Assembly: GCA_016719945.1 (NCBI GenBank)
Contig: JADJYE010000031.1
Span: 1-64,000, forward strand
DNA: 64,000 nt
From: Polyangiaceae bacterium
Lineage (GTDB): Bacteria > Myxococcota_A > Polyangia > Polyangiales > Polyangiaceae
Direction: 5' to 3'
Shown here: one piece after another, positions 19,775 to 29,047 of the stretch
How the letters are laid out: every line of letters starts with the position of its first letter
Numbering within the stretch: position 1 is the stretch's first letter
Notes under the pieces: generated by a model
What the model was told of the DNA's origin: nothing
What the model saw: only the letters and a program-made list of their open reading frames with translations
Databases searched by the model: none
Position numbers and translations under genes: made by a program

Positions 19775-19802
19775 TTGACTCTCCCGCCGCGCCGACTAGG
19801 GT
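19775..19802 (+). promoter_or_regulatory. Sigma-70-type promoter upstream of rpmG
   Basis: TTGACT (19775-19780) and TAGGGT (19797-19802) are separated by 16 bases and lie 24 bases upstream of the rpmG ATG. The spacing fits a vegetative promoter with a short leader. A GAGGAG ribosome site follows (near 19815-19820). Confidence 0.5.
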
Positions 19803-19826
19803 GCGCGGCTCTCTGAGGAGCATGCG

Positions 19827-19988
19827 ATGCGTGACGTGATCAAGATGACGTGCGCCAACTGCGGGCGCGCCAACTACCACACGACCAAGAACAAGCGGAC
19901 CATGACGGAGAAGTTCACCGTCAAGAAGTTCTGCCCGACGTGCCGCAAGCACCACGAGCACAAAGAGGGCAAGATCTCGCGCGGCTGA
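19827..19988 (+). CDS. rpmG: 50S ribosomal protein L33
   Basis: A 53-residue ribosomal protein of the large subunit. It keeps two CxxC pairs (CANC near residue 9 and CPTC near residue 36), so it is the zinc-binding form of L33. Other typical segments are NYHTTKNKR and CRKHHEHKEGKISRG. The ATG at 19827 follows a GAGGAG ribosome site seven bases upstream. It appears to be monocistronic. Confidence 0.93.
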   Translation: MRDVIKMTCANCGRANYHTTKNKRTMTEKFTVKKFCPTCRKHHEHKEGKISRG

Positions 19989-20013
19989 TCCCGCGCGTCG
20001 GGGTCCGAAGGGC

Positions 20014-20099
20014 GGGTGGGTCCGAGGGGCCGGTCGATCCTAGGGTCTGGCCGGTCCTGGGGTCTGGCCGGTCCTGGGTCTGGTGGGTCCGAGGGGCGC
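20014..20099. repeat. Short direct repeats in the rpmG-mreB gap
   Basis: The 336-base gap before mreB has no gene. It holds two adjacent 17-base copies of GGGTCTGGCCGGTCCTG (20043-20059 and 20060-20076) plus a partial third. They are flanked on both sides by GGTGGGTCCGAGGGG. The rest of the gap is GC-rich with no clear signal. The mreB promoter is expected here but was not identified. Confidence 0.6.
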
Positions 20100-20324
20100 C
20101 CGGCTTTGCGCCGCGCGCCTCCGGCTCGCCGCCGTCCCAGCGAGGTCGACGACGCCGAGCGTGCGCTCCCCGCGGGGGGTGCCCGCTGCCGTACGTTTGC
20201 CCCCACGGCTCCGGCGTGCCAGCATGCCGCCTCGCGTCGAGGTTCTCGCCGCGACGCCCCGCGAGCGGGCTCTGCCCGTTCGCATCCCCCGCGCGCCCCG
20301 CGCGCCGTGCACGCCGCGTGATTC

Positions 20325-21359
20325 ATGGTCTTCGACTGGGTTCAGGGACTCTTTTCGAACGACCTCGCCATCGACCTGGGGACGGCGACCACGCTGATCT
20401 ACGTCCGCGGCAAGGGCATCGTCTCGTGCGAGCCCTCCGTCGTGGCGGTCCAGCGTGACTCTCGTGGGAACAAGAAGGTGCTCGCCGTGGGCCGCGAGGC
20501 CAAGGAGATGTTGGGCCGCACGCCCCACAACATCCAGGCGGTGCGGCCGCTGCGCGACGGCGTCATCGCCGACTTCGAGATCACGGAGGCGATGCTGCGC
20601 TACTTCATCGCGCGAGCGTCGAACCGGCGCACCCTGGTGAAGCCTCGGATCGTCATCTGCGTCCCGTTCGGCATCACCGAGGTCGAGAAGCGCGCCGTGA
20701 AGGAGAGCGCCGAGAGCGCCGGCGCGCGCGAGGTCTACCTGATCGAGGAGCCCATGGCCGCCGCGATCGGCGCCGGCCTGCCGATCACCGAGGCCTCCGG
20801 CAACATGGTCGTCGACATCGGAGGCGGCACCACCGAGGTCGCGGTCATCTCGCTCGCTGGCATCGTCTACTCCCAGAGCGTGCGCGTCGCCGGCGACAAG
20901 ATGGACGAGGCGATCATCGGGTACATCAAGCGCAAGTACAACATGGCCATCGGCGAGCAGACCGCCGAGCGCATCAAGATCAGCATCGGCAACGCCTACC
21001 CGCTCGACCAGCCCGCGACGATGGAAGTGAAGGGCCGCGACATGGTCGCCGGCATCCCCAAGACCGTCGTGGTGCAGTCCGACGAGATCCGGGAGGCTTT
21101 GGCCGAGCCGATCAACGCGATCGTCGAGGCGGTGCTGGTCGCCCTCGAGCGCACGCCCCCCGAGCTCGCCGCTGACATCGTCGACAAAGGCGTGGTGCTG
21201 ACCGGCGGCGGAGCGCTGCTGAAGAACCTCGACGTCTTGCTGCGCGAAGAGACGGGGCTGCCGGTGATGGTCTGCGACGACCCGATCAGCGCGGTCGTGC
21301 TCGGGTCTGGCAAGGCGCTCGAGCACCTCGAGCTCCTCAAGGAGGTCACGCTCTCCTGA
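20325..21359 (+). CDS. mreB: Rod shape-determining protein MreB
   Basis: A 344-residue bacterial actin that organises elongasome cell-wall synthesis at the inner membrane. It shows the actin-fold nucleotide motifs: phosphate-1 AIDLGTATTLIYVRGKG, connect-1/phosphate-2 MVVDIGGGTTEVAVIS, and the adenosine motif VVLTGGGALLKNLD. The N-terminus MVFDWVQGLFS is short and amphipathic, fitting membrane attachment. It is the first gene of an elongasome operon with mreC, mreD, mrdA and rodA. Confidence 0.97.
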   Translation: MVFDWVQGLFSNDLAIDLGTATTLIYVRGKGIVSCEPSVVAVQRDSRGNKKVLAVGREAKEMLGRTPHNIQAVRPLRDGVIADFEITEAMLRYFIARASNRRTLVKPRIVICVPFGITEVEKRAVKESAESAGAREVYLIEEPMAAAIGAGLPITEASGNMVVDIGGGTTEVAVISLAGIVYSQSVRVAGDKMDEAIIGYIKRKYNMAIGEQTAERIKISIGNAYPLDQPATMEVKGRDMVAGIPKTVVVQSDEIREALAEPINAIVEAVLVALERTPPELAADIVDKGVVLTGGGALLKNLDVLLREETGLPVMVCDDPISAVVLGSGKALEHLELLKEVTLS

Positions 21360-21501
21360 GCGACGATCCGGCTCGGAATGCCGAGCTCGGCTGGGGCGTT
21401 GGAGGCGGTGTTCCGTCGAGGTCCATCCTTCACGAAACGCTTGAACGTTTGCCTTCGTCCCCCCTGAGATCTGGGCTAAGAGTCCGCCTGGGGCCCGTGC
21501 A

Positions 21502-22359
21502 GTGAACTTCACGAAGTACCGCGACTGGCTGATCGTCTTGCTCGCGCTCGCGGTGCCCTTCTGGTTCCTGCGAGCCAGCATGAAGGACCCGCGTCAGGCG
21601 GCGGGCCCCGATCGCATCCTCATCCAGATCGCCGCGCCCATCCAGCAGGCGTCGTCGACCCTCGCGCGCGGCCTGTCGGACCTGTGGGGCGAATACGTCT
21701 ACCTGGTCGACGTGAAGCAAGACAACACGTCGCTCGCCTCACAGAACGCCCGCCTCAAGGAGCGAGTGGGCGAGCTCGAAGGCACCGAAGAGGAGAACCG
21801 CCGCCTCCGGCGCCTGCTCGATCTCAAGAACGAGATGGAGGACGAGGTCGTCACCGCGCAGGTCATCGGCAAGAACACGAACGAGTTCTTCCGGGTGATC
21901 CGGGTCACCCTCGACAAGCCCAGCAAGTCGATCGCGCCGAACCTCCCCGTCCTCTCGCCGGATGGGGTCGTCGGCACCACGCAGAAGGTCGCGGGCGACA
22001 CCGTCGACGTCCAGCTGGTCGCCGACGCCGGCTCGGGCGTCGACGTCGTGGTGCAGCGCACCGGCGCCCGCGGCTTCGTGCGAGGGACGGGCGACGAGCG
22101 CGAGTACAGCTGTCGCGTCGAGTTCGTCAAGCGCACCGACGAGGTCGACGTCGGCGACGTGCTCGTCACGAGCGGCGTCGGCCTGCGCTTCCCGAAGGAC
22201 CGCCGGGTGTGCACGGTCTCGAAGGTCACGAAGCGAGATTTCGGCGTCTACCAGACGGTCTCGTGCACCCCGACCGTCGACTTCTCGCGCCTGAAGGAGG
22301 TCCTCGTCGTCCTCGCGCGGCCGGAGCCCATCCCGGCCCCGACGGCGAGGGAGCGCTGA
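21502..22359 (+). CDS. mreC: Rod shape-determining protein MreC
   Basis: A 285-residue bitopic membrane protein linking MreB/MreD to the PBP2-RodA synthase from the periplasmic side. There is one N-terminal membrane segment (residues 9-24, LIVLLALAVPFWFL), then a coiled coil around residues 75-110 (ARLKERVGELEGTEEENRRL), then the beta-barrel MreC core with SPDGVVGTTQKVAGDTVDVQLVAD. GTG 21502 is used. A 142-base gap to mreB shows no obvious terminator; mreD begins 3 bases after its stop. Confidence 0.95.
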   Translation: MNFTKYRDWLIVLLALAVPFWFLRASMKDPRQAAGPDRILIQIAAPIQQASSTLARGLSDLWGEYVYLVDVKQDNTSLASQNARLKERVGELEGTEEENRRLRRLLDLKNEMEDEVVTAQVIGKNTNEFFRVIRVTLDKPSKSIAPNLPVLSPDGVVGTTQKVAGDTVDVQLVADAGSGVDVVVQRTGARGFVRGTGDEREYSCRVEFVKRTDEVDVGDVLVTSGVGLRFPKDRRVCTVSKVTKRDFGVYQTVSCTPTVDFSRLKEVLVVLARPEPIPAPTARER

Positions 22360-22362
22360 CCG

Positions 22363-22890
22363 GTGCGAAACACGGCGTTCCTCGCGCTCGGGTTTGCGCT
22401 GCTCATCGTGCAGTCGAGCCTCTTCCGCCTCGTCGACTCGCTGCACGTCGCGATCGCCACGCCGAGCCTACTGTTGCCGCTCGTCGTGTTCATGGGCGTG
22501 CACGAGTACTCCATCGCGCGAGGGGCCGCGCTCTCGTTCATCTTGGGGTACCTGCTCGACGTCTTCGCCGGCGCGCCCGTCGGGCTCTTCACCTTCATCT
22601 CGGTCGCGACGTTCGTCATCGCCCGCGTCGCCGGTATCCGCCTGGCGGCGCAGACCCTGCTCACGAAAGTCGCGCTCGCGTTCGTGTTCTCTCTGCTCGA
22701 GGGCGTCGTGGTGGTCACGCTGACGGCGATCTTCGCGAACGACGCCCACCGTGCTCGAGCGCTCGCGATGCTGGTGCCATCCCACGCGCTCACGACGTGC
22801 GCGCTCGCGCCGTTCGTGTTCCGGCTCGCTGAGCGCGTCCACTCGGTGACGGTCGCCACGCCGCTGCCGCCGGAGGGCGGGGGGCGGTGA
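22363..22890 (+). CDS. mreD: Rod shape-determining protein MreD
   Basis: A 175-residue polytopic protein with about five hydrophobic helices. Typical MreD features are LIVQSSLFRL, and SFILGYLLDVFAGAPVGLFTF with the conserved GxxxD near a membrane segment. It works with MreC in the elongasome. GTG 22363 lies three bases after mreC, and mrdA starts five bases downstream, so translation is coupled. Confidence 0.93.
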   Translation: MRNTAFLALGFALLIVQSSLFRLVDSLHVAIATPSLLLPLVVFMGVHEYSIARGAALSFILGYLLDVFAGAPVGLFTFISVATFVIARVAGIRLAAQTLLTKVALAFVFSLLEGVVVVTLTAIFANDAHRARALAMLVPSHALTTCALAPFVFRLAERVHSVTVATPLPPEGGGR

Positions 22891-22894
22891 CGCG

Positions 22895-24865
22895 ATGAAC
22901 CTGTCGTACCAGCGCTCGGACACCTCCGAGTTTCGCAAGCGGTTCCGTTGGATCGCGCTGTTCATGACGTTGGGCTTCTTCGCCATCGTCGGCAGGCTGT
23001 TCCAGCTGCAGATCCTCGAGGGTGAGGAGAACCACGCGATCGCGGTCGAGAACATCGTCAAGCACGTGACGCTGGCGACCACCCGCGGCCGCATCGTCGA
23101 TCGCGACGGGGTCATCCTCGCGGACAGCCGCGAGTCCTACAACCTGTATGCGGTGCCGGGGCGCCTAGACATGGCGCTCACCTGGCCCAAGATCGCCGAC
23201 TACCTCGGGCTTCAGCAAAAGGAGCGCGTACGCCTCGAGGAGAAGCTCACCAAGATCCGCGACGACAAAGACGACCCGCGGCGAGAGCAGCAAATCCTCC
23301 TGAAGGAGGACATCGGCTGGTCCGCCAACGTGATCCTCCAAGAGCAGGCCGCGGACCTGCCGGGCGTATCCGTCGTGTCGGTGCAGGTCCGCTACTACCC
23401 GTCGGGCGTCGCGGGGGCCCACGTGCTCGGGTACATGGGTGAGGTGTCCGCGGAGGTGCTGCCGAAGCTGCGCGCCGCGGGTTACATCGAGGGTGACCGC
23501 CTGGGCGTGGCTGGCACCGAGCGAGCTTGGGAGAGCTACCTGAGGGGCACCCGCGGCCGCGAGAAGGTCCTGGTCGACGCGCGGGGCCGTCGGCGACAAG
23601 ACCCGGGCGGCATCATCGAAGACGCCGACCGTCGCATCGACCCCATCCCGGGCCGCGACCTCCGGCTCACGATCGACGCAGAGCTTCAGATCGCGATCCA
23701 TCAAGCGTTCAAATCGGAGCTCGCCGGCGGCGTCGCGGTCGTCGAGGTGAAGACCGGGCGCATCATCGGGCTCTACTCGAAGCCGAGCTTCGACCCGGCC
23801 GCGCTGTCGGGCTCGTTCGGGCGCTCGGCCCTGACGGACGCTTTCCGTCGCCTGTACTCCGATCCGCTCAAGCCGGCGGTCGACAAGACCGTCAGCGGCT
23901 CGTATCCGCCTGGCTCGACGTTCAAGCCGTTCACCGCGCTCGCCGCTCTCGAGAAGGGCCTCGTGAACCCCCGGCAAGCGATCCAGTGCCGCGGCTTCTT
24001 GAAGGTGGGCCGCAAGAACTACGGCTGCACCCACGTGCACGGCGCCACGGCCCTGCACCGCGCGATCGCGCAGAGCTGCAACGTCTACTTCTGGCAGCTG
24101 GTCAACGAGAGCCAGGTCGGCATGGACGTCATCGCTCAGATGGGTCAGGCGTTCGGCTTCGGTCAGAAGACCGGGCTCGGGATCAACGCCGAGGCCTCCG
24201 GAAGGATGCCGACCCGCGCGTGGATGACCTACCGCAACAAGGGCCGCTACCTCACGGGCTTCGCCATGAACGCGGCCATCGGGCAGGGCGCGACCACCGT
24301 GAGCGTGCTGCAGCTCGCGCTCGCGTACGGCGTGGTCGCGAACGGCGGGACCCTCTACCAGCCTCAGCTCGTGCGCGCGGTCGAGACGTCGAACGCCACG
24401 GTCGTGCAGGAGTTCTCGCCGCGGGTCCGTCGCAGGCTCGACCTCGACCCCGAGAACGTCAAGCTCGTCCAGAAGGCGCTGGTCGCGGGCGTGAACGAGG
24501 AGGGCGGCACCGCGTTCCGCGCGCGCATCGAGGGCGTAGACGTCGCCGGCAAGACGGGCACCGCGCAGGTCGGGCACAAGCTCGTCCGCGGCATCGAGGC
24601 CGAGCGCGTCTGGTATTTCAACCGCGACCACGCTTGGTTCTCGGGCTACGCGCCGTCCGCGGCCCCTGAGGTCGCGATCGTGGTGCTCGTCGAGCATGGC
24701 GGCGCCGGCGGTAAGCACGCGGCCCCGATCGCGTTCGAGATCATCCGCGCGTACAATGAGATCAACGGCAAGGCCGGGGCCAAGCCCCGCGATGCGCCCC
24801 GCTCCAGCGCGAGGCCGGGGGAGCCAGCGCCGGCCGGGCCCCGGGGGAGGCAAGGCTCGCCGTGA
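22895..24865 (+). CDS. mrdA: Penicillin-binding protein 2 (peptidoglycan transpeptidase)
   Basis: A 656-residue class B PBP that cross-links peptidoglycan during elongation, partnered by RodA. It has one N-terminal membrane segment (about residues 22-42) and a pedestal/dimerisation domain starting TTRGRIVDRDGVILAD. The transpeptidase domain has all three active-site motifs: STFK near residue 341, SCN near residue 394 and KTG near residue 553. The C-terminal 35 residues are Pro/Ala/Gly-rich. The TGA overlaps the rodA GTG (GTGA). Confidence 0.95.
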   Translation: MNLSYQRSDTSEFRKRFRWIALFMTLGFFAIVGRLFQLQILEGEENHAIAVENIVKHVTLATTRGRIVDRDGVILADSRESYNLYAVPGRLDMALTWPKIADYLGLQQKERVRLEEKLTKIRDDKDDPRREQQILLKEDIGWSANVILQEQAADLPGVSVVSVQVRYYPSGVAGAHVLGYMGEVSAEVLPKLRAAGYIEGDRLGVAGTERAWESYLRGTRGREKVLVDARGRRRQDPGGIIEDADRRIDPIPGRDLRLTIDAELQIAIHQAFKSELAGGVAVVEVKTGRIIGLYSKPSFDPAALSGSFGRSALTDAFRRLYSDPLKPAVDKTVSGSYPPGSTFKPFTALAALEKGLVNPRQAIQCRGFLKVGRKNYGCTHVHGATALHRAIAQSCNVYFWQLVNESQVGMDVIAQMGQAFGFGQKTGLGINAEASGRMPTRAWMTYRNKGRYLTGFAMNAAIGQGATTVSVLQLALAYGVVANGGTLYQPQLVRAVETSNATVVQEFSPRVRRRLDLDPENVKLVQKALVAGVNEEGGTAFRARIEGVDVAGKTGTAQVGHKLVRGIEAERVWYFNRDHAWFSGYAPSAAPEVAIVVLVEHGGAGGKHAAPIAFEIIRAYNEINGKAGAKPRDAPRSSARPGEPAPAGPRGRQGSP

Positions 24866-25983
24866 TCCGTCAGAGCGAAGGCCTGACGTCGCGGTTCGAC
24901 TGGCCGCTGTTCATCGCAGGGGTGCTCATCGCCCTGATGGGCGTGGTGAACCTCTACAGCGCGACCAGCGTTTACCAAGGGGTCGTCGCCGAGCGCTACA
25001 TCAGCCAGCTCTACTGGCTGCTCGGCGCGGGCGTGGTCGGCGCCGCGCTCTGCGCGTTCGACTACCGGCACATCGAGCGCGGCGCGTACATCGCCTACGC
25101 GGTGGGCATCTTCATGCTCCTCATCGTGTTCGTGCTCGCCCGCGACGTGCGCGGGTCGGCGCGGTGGATCGAGTTCGGGAGCTTCCGCTTCCAGCCCAGC
25201 GAGTTCACCAAGGTGATGCTCATCGTGGCGCTCGCGAAGTACCTGCACGACGATCCCAAGAACGAGGGCCGGTCCCTCAGAGATCTCGCCATGCCCGCCG
25301 CCATCACCGCGGTGCCGGCGATCCTGATCTTGCGCCAGCCGGACCTCGGCACGGCCATGGTGCACGTCTTCATTTTCCTCACGATCGCCGCGGTCACGAA
25401 GGTCAGCGGGAAGAGCATTCTGCTGTTCACTGGCACGGCGATCATCGCCGCCTACGTCGCGTACCACTTCGTGCTGCTCGACTATCAACGCGCGCGCATC
25501 GAGGTCTTCCTCAACCCGGAGGCCGATCTGCTCGGGCGAGGCTGGCATGCGCATCACGCCAGGGTCGCGATCGGCAACGGCGAGCTGCTCGGCAACGGGT
25601 ACCTCAAGGGGATGCAGAACCAGTTCTTGTTCTTGCCAGACCAGGCGACCGACTTTCCCTTCCCGGTCTTCGCCGAGGAGTGGGGGTTCGTCGGGGCGCT
25701 GGTGCTCATCGGGCTCTACTTGTTCCTGTGCCTGTGGTCGATTCGCGTGGCGTCGCAGGCGCGGGATCGGTTCGGGGCGATCCTGTGCGTGGGCGTGACG
25801 GCGATGATCTTCTGGCACGCCGTCATCAACATCGGCATGACCTGTGGCCTCCTGCCGGTGGTCGGCGTCACGCTGCCGCTGTTCTCCTACGGCGGCAGCA
25901 GCGTGAGCACCGCGATGCTCGGGCTGGCGATGGTGATGAGCGTGTCCATGCGGCGAAACATGGTCCGCCCCGAGCGCTTCTGA
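24862..25983 (+). CDS. rodA: Peptidoglycan glycosyltransferase RodA
   Basis: A 373-residue SEDS-family polymerase of glycan strands, partner of PBP2. There are about ten membrane segments. SEDS motifs are visible: GSARWIEFGSFRFQPSEFTKV (long conserved loop), GRGWHAHHARVAIGNGELLGNGYLKG, FLPDQATDFPFPVFAEEWGF and the C-terminal GVTLPLFSYGGSS. GTG 24862 overlaps the mrdA stop by four bases. It ends only nine bases from the convergent rhomboid gene, so a terminator must lie within coding sequence or be absent. Confidence 0.95.
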   Translation: MIRQSEGLTSRFDWPLFIAGVLIALMGVVNLYSATSVYQGVVAERYISQLYWLLGAGVVGAALCAFDYRHIERGAYIAYAVGIFMLLIVFVLARDVRGSARWIEFGSFRFQPSEFTKVMLIVALAKYLHDDPKNEGRSLRDLAMPAAITAVPAILILRQPDLGTAMVHVFIFLTIAAVTKVSGKSILLFTGTAIIAAYVAYHFVLLDYQRARIEVFLNPEADLLGRGWHAHHARVAIGNGELLGNGYLKGMQNQFLFLPDQATDFPFPVFAEEWGFVGALVLIGLYLFLCLWSIRVASQARDRFGAILCVGVTAMIFWHAVINIGMTCGLLPVVGVTLPLFSYGGSSVSTAMLGLAMVMSVSMRRNMVRPERF

Positions 25984-25992
25984 CGGTCGCGG

Positions 25993-26850
25993 TCAGAGCC
26001 CTCGCGTCGTGACGAGCGAGAGCGCGACGGAGGCGACCGAGGCGAGGAAGGCGACGCCGGCGACCGCGGTGGAGGCGGCGGACTCCCGCGCGCCGCGGCG
26101 GTACCATAGCAGGCCGAGGGCGAGGCCCGCGACGAGGCCGCCGATGTGGGCCGCGTTGTTGATGAGCACGCTGCTGTTCGTGGCGTTCACCGCGAAGCCG
26201 AACAGGACCGCGTAGAAGAGCGTGTTGATGGCGAGGTTCTTCCAGGCCGGATCTCCCCGCCTGACGAGCACGCCGAGCAAGAGGCCCATCACCCCCAGGA
26301 TCCCCCCGCTGGCCCCGAGGCTGATCATCGCGGGCTCGCCCGACAGCTCCCGGTACCCCACCGTCGCCACGTTGCCCGCGATCGCGGTGAACACGAACGC
26401 GATGATCGTGCGACCGGACCCGACGAGCCCCTCGGCGCTCCGCGCGAGCGACACGAAGCCGAGCATGTTCATGCCGAAGTGGAGCAGCCCGTGGTGGGCG
26501 TACACGCTCGAGAGCAGGCGGAAGGGCTCCGCGGCGACGTGCTGCAAGGACGAGATCATCGCCCCGGCGCGGTAGGCGTCCTCCGCCCGTCCCCCGGACA
26601 GCAAGGGCACCTTGCCCGCCTTCAAGGCCATCGAGAGCTGGATCGCGAACACGACCGAGCAGAGCCCCCCGAGGAGCATGGCCGCCTTCCCGAAGGTCGA
26701 CCGCTGCGGCTCGATCGCCGCCCGGGCGAAGCGAGCGCGAGGGCTCTCTGCCTCCTCGGGCTCGCCAAGCCGGCGACCACATCGAATACAGGTGCCAAAG
26801 CTTACGTCATTGATGGCACCACAACCGCAGCGGACCTCACGGGCGCTCAT
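25993..26850 (-). CDS. Rhomboid-family intramembrane serine protease with N-terminal zinc ribbon
   Basis: A 285-residue membrane protease. The first 30 residues carry CGCGAINDVSFGTCIRCG, a four-cysteine zinc-ribbon-like motif. Six or so membrane segments follow, with HHGLLHFGMNML, the nucleophile GASGGILG (Ser near residue 181) and the partner His in NNAAHIGGLVAG (near residue 235), giving the Ser-His dyad. ATG 26850 is preferred over upstream starts because a GGAG ribosome site lies about ten bases before it and the protein starts directly with the zinc ribbon. The substrate is unknown. It diverges from the sigma-factor operon. Confidence 0.88.
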   Translation of the reverse strand: MSAREVRCGCGAINDVSFGTCIRCGRRLGEPEEAESPRARFARAAIEPQRSTFGKAAMLLGGLCSVVFAIQLSMALKAGKVPLLSGGRAEDAYRAGAMISSLQHVAAEPFRLLSSVYAHHGLLHFGMNMLGFVSLARSAEGLVGSGRTIIAFVFTAIAGNVATVGYRELSGEPAMISLGASGGILGVMGLLLGVLVRRGDPAWKNLAINTLFYAVLFGFAVNATNSSVLINNAAHIGGLVAGLALGLLWYRRGARESAASTAVAGVAFLASVASVALSLVTTRGL

Positions 26851-27132
26851 GGGCGTCTCTCCTACCAGGGTCACGGGCCCCGTCCACCCCGGTTTACCGC
26901 TCCCCGGTTCTGCCGACAGCGCCAAGCGGGCGATCACCCCGTAAGGTGAGCGTGAGAACCGCGTTCTTCGGGTGTGACCGCGATGGCCTTGACCCTTCCC
27001 CTGGCCGCCGCCCCCTTCGGGGCCGGTGGGGCGCCGATGGCGTTCGCTGGGTGGACCCGCCCGGCAGCTGCGGCGGCTTGCTTCGTCGCGGGGGCCTGGT
27101 CGACTATCCTGCGCCGCGTGGCGGCACAGAGG

Positions 27133-27744
27133 ATGGACCCGTCCGTGGAGCGCGAGCTCTGCGAGCGCGCCAAGGCCGGCGATCGCGCCGCCCTGGGGAA
27201 GATCCTGCGCGCCTACGGTCCGATCTTGTACCGCGCGGTGCTCTTGCCCCGGCTAGGCGGCGAGGCCGCAGCCCAGGACGCCCTCGCCGAGACCTACGCA
27301 CGCGTGGTCGAGCGGTTCGATCAATACGAGTGGCAAGACTGCGGTGTGTACCCGTGGCTGCGCGTGGTCGCGCTGCGGATCGCGCTGGATATCCTGCGCG
27401 CCAAGAAGCGCGAGACGCTCTTCGAGCCTGACGACCTCGCCCGCGAGATCGAGAAGTCGGATCGCGGCAGCGGGGCTTCGCTCGACGTCGAGCTGCTCGA
27501 AGCGCGCGATCTCGAGGCCGCTCGCGCCAAGGTGGACGCCGCCCTCAAGACGCTGAACCCCCGCTACGAGCGAGCGATTCGGCTCCGCGTGCTCGAGGAG
27601 CGCTCGCGTGAGGAGGTCGCGCGTGAGCTCGGCGTGACGGTGTCGACCTTCGACGTCGTCCTGCACCGCGCGCTCAGCGCGCTAAAAAAGACTCTCTCCA
27701 GGTCCAGCGTGGGCCTCGAGCCATCGAAGGAGGCTGCGTCGTGA
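27133..27744 (+). CDS. ECF-type RNA polymerase sigma factor
   Basis: About 203 residues in sigma-70 family layout. Region 2 spans roughly residues 10-75 (GDRAALGKILRAYGPILYRAVL, YARVVERFDQYEW, VYPWLRVVALRIALDILR). Region 4 spans about 130-190 (LNPRYERAIRLRVLEERSREEVARELGVTVSTFDVVLHRAL), a helix-turn-helix that reads the -35 element. The start is taken as ATG 27133 (MDPSVERE), since the upstream codons are Ala/Pro-rich and unlike the family; GTG 27118 is an alternative. The TGA overlaps the GTG of the next gene. The 280-base gap to the divergent rhomboid gene should hold its promoter. Confidence 0.88.
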   Translation: MDPSVERELCERAKAGDRAALGKILRAYGPILYRAVLLPRLGGEAAAQDALAETYARVVERFDQYEWQDCGVYPWLRVVALRIALDILRAKKRETLFEPDDLAREIEKSDRGSGASLDVELLEARDLEAARAKVDAALKTLNPRYERAIRLRVLEERSREEVARELGVTVSTFDVVLHRALSALKKTLSRSSVGLEPSKEAAS

Positions 27745-28436
27745 GCTCGGACGACAAGCGCCCGCCGACGCCCGACGAGGAGCGCGCCGCGCGCGAGCTC
27801 GCCGAGGCGCTCGCTGAGGGGCACGACCCGCTCGGGGAGGCCCTGATGTCCGCGCTCCGCCCCGGGGAGCTGGACGACGACGTCCACGAGCGCATCCTCG
27901 AGGCCGCGCTGTCGGGGAAGGCCGCCGCCTTGGCCACGCCCGAGCCGCTCGCGACCCCGAAGGAAGCCGCCGAGGCCGCGCGCCTCCGAGACTCGCTCGC
28001 GCGAGACGCTGGCGCCGACGGTGTCGGCGTCGGCCACCCGCTGGCCGAGCTCGCTCGCGCGGTGAAGAACGCGCACGAGCCTCGGCCGATCGCCCAGCTC
28101 CGCAACGAGGCGCTGCTGAGGCCGGCGCTCCGTGCGCCCACGCGCTCGCAGGCTCGGCGTACCCTGTCGGGCGTCGTCGTCACTGCGCTGGCGATCGCCG
28201 CCGGACTCTTCTTGTACGTGCGCGGTCGCGAGCAGCACGCCCCCCAGGCCCACGTGGCGCCTCCCGACGTCGAGCTGTTCCTGCCGGGGATGGTCGAGGA
28301 GCGGACGACCGCGCCGATGTTCGAGCGCGAGGACTTTCCCCCCGAAGGCGGCCACACGACGCGCATCGACCGCATCACCGAGGCTCGCAGCTCCGATCTG
28401 CGCCAGAACCGCTTCGTGTCGTGGGGGATCGAGTGA
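27741..28436 (+). CDS. Putative membrane-bound anti-sigma factor
   Basis: A 231-residue protein coupled to the ECF sigma gene by a GTGA overlap. The N-terminal 130 residues are acidic and helical, followed by one membrane segment (about residues 143-160, GVVVTALAIAAGLFLYV) and a short C-terminal domain outside the membrane. The topology, size and position directly after an ECF sigma gene fit an anti-sigma factor. The classic zinc HxxxCxxC motif is missing, so the assignment rests on context. Confidence 0.6.
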   Translation: MSSDDKRPPTPDEERAARELAEALAEGHDPLGEALMSALRPGELDDDVHERILEAALSGKAAALATPEPLATPKEAAEAARLRDSLARDAGADGVGVGHPLAELARAVKNAHEPRPIAQLRNEALLRPALRAPTRSQARRTLSGVVVTALAIAAGLFLYVRGREQHAPQAHVAPPDVELFLPGMVEERTTAPMFEREDFPPEGGHTTRIDRITEARSSDLRQNRFVSWGIE

Positions 28437-29047
28437 CGCGGCCCGCGCCCTCCTTCGCGCGCGCCCTGGCGGCGGCGCTCGTGGTCGCGACGCTCGCGGC
28501 CGGCTGCGCCGATCAAGGCACGCCGTCGCGGCCCGACAGGGCGCCCTCGGGCGCGGCGGCGAGCGCCTCAGCGAAGCGTCGTCCGGTGGACTCGCAGCTC
28601 GTCGCCTTCCTGTCGAAGGCTCGCGCCGCGCACCACAGCGGAGACCTGGCAGAGTCGCAAGGCGAGCTCGAGCTCGCGACCCGACACGTGCAGGTCATCG
28701 TCACAGGTCCGCTGCCGCCGCCCGGGCCCGAGAGCAGCGAGGTGCTGGCGGACGCCTACGCGCGGCTCGCGGACCTGAAGAGCCGGGTCGGAAAGTTCGA
28801 CGACGCAACGCGTGACGTCGATCGCGGCCTGGATCACGCCAAGGGCACCACCCATTTTCGCGGCCACTTGTTCGAGGTCCGCGGGCTCGTCGAGGAGCGC
28901 CGCATGAAGGCGCTCGAGGCGAAGGGCGACGCCGAGGGGGCCGAGCGCGCGCGATTGGCGGCGCTCGGGGCCTTCGAGGAGGCCATCCGGATCCAGGACG
29001 AGGTCATCAAGGCCCTGCTCCCAGCCCCAGCGCCGTCAGCCCCCTGA
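28433..29047 (+). CDS. Putative lipoprotein of the sigma-factor operon
   Basis: About 204 residues from GTG 28433, which overlaps the stop of the anti-sigma-like gene (GTGA). The N-terminus is a lipoprotein signal, ALAAALVVATLAAGC, with the lipid-attached Cys near residue 23. The mature part is mostly helical with TPR-like segments (LAEAYARL-type, ARLADLKSRVGKFDDATRDVDRGL), suggesting a binding platform. It could be a sensor or target of the sigma/anti-sigma pair; no specific function is recognised. Confidence 0.7.
   Translation: MTRPAPSFARALAAALVVATLAAGCADQGTPSRPDRAPSGAAASASAKRRPVDSQLVAFLSKARAAHHSGDLAESQGELELATRHVQVIVTGPLPPPGPESSEVLADAYARLADLKSRVGKFDDATRDVDRGLDHAKGTTHFRGHLFEVRGLVEERRMKALEAKGDAEGAERARLAALGAFEEAIRIQDEVIKALLPAPAPSAP

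Noticed and set aside
22800..26000. Cell-wall genes as a division (dcw) cluster
   Set aside because: MreB/C/D with PBP2 and RodA mark the elongation system; ftsI, ftsW, mur genes and ftsZ are absent.
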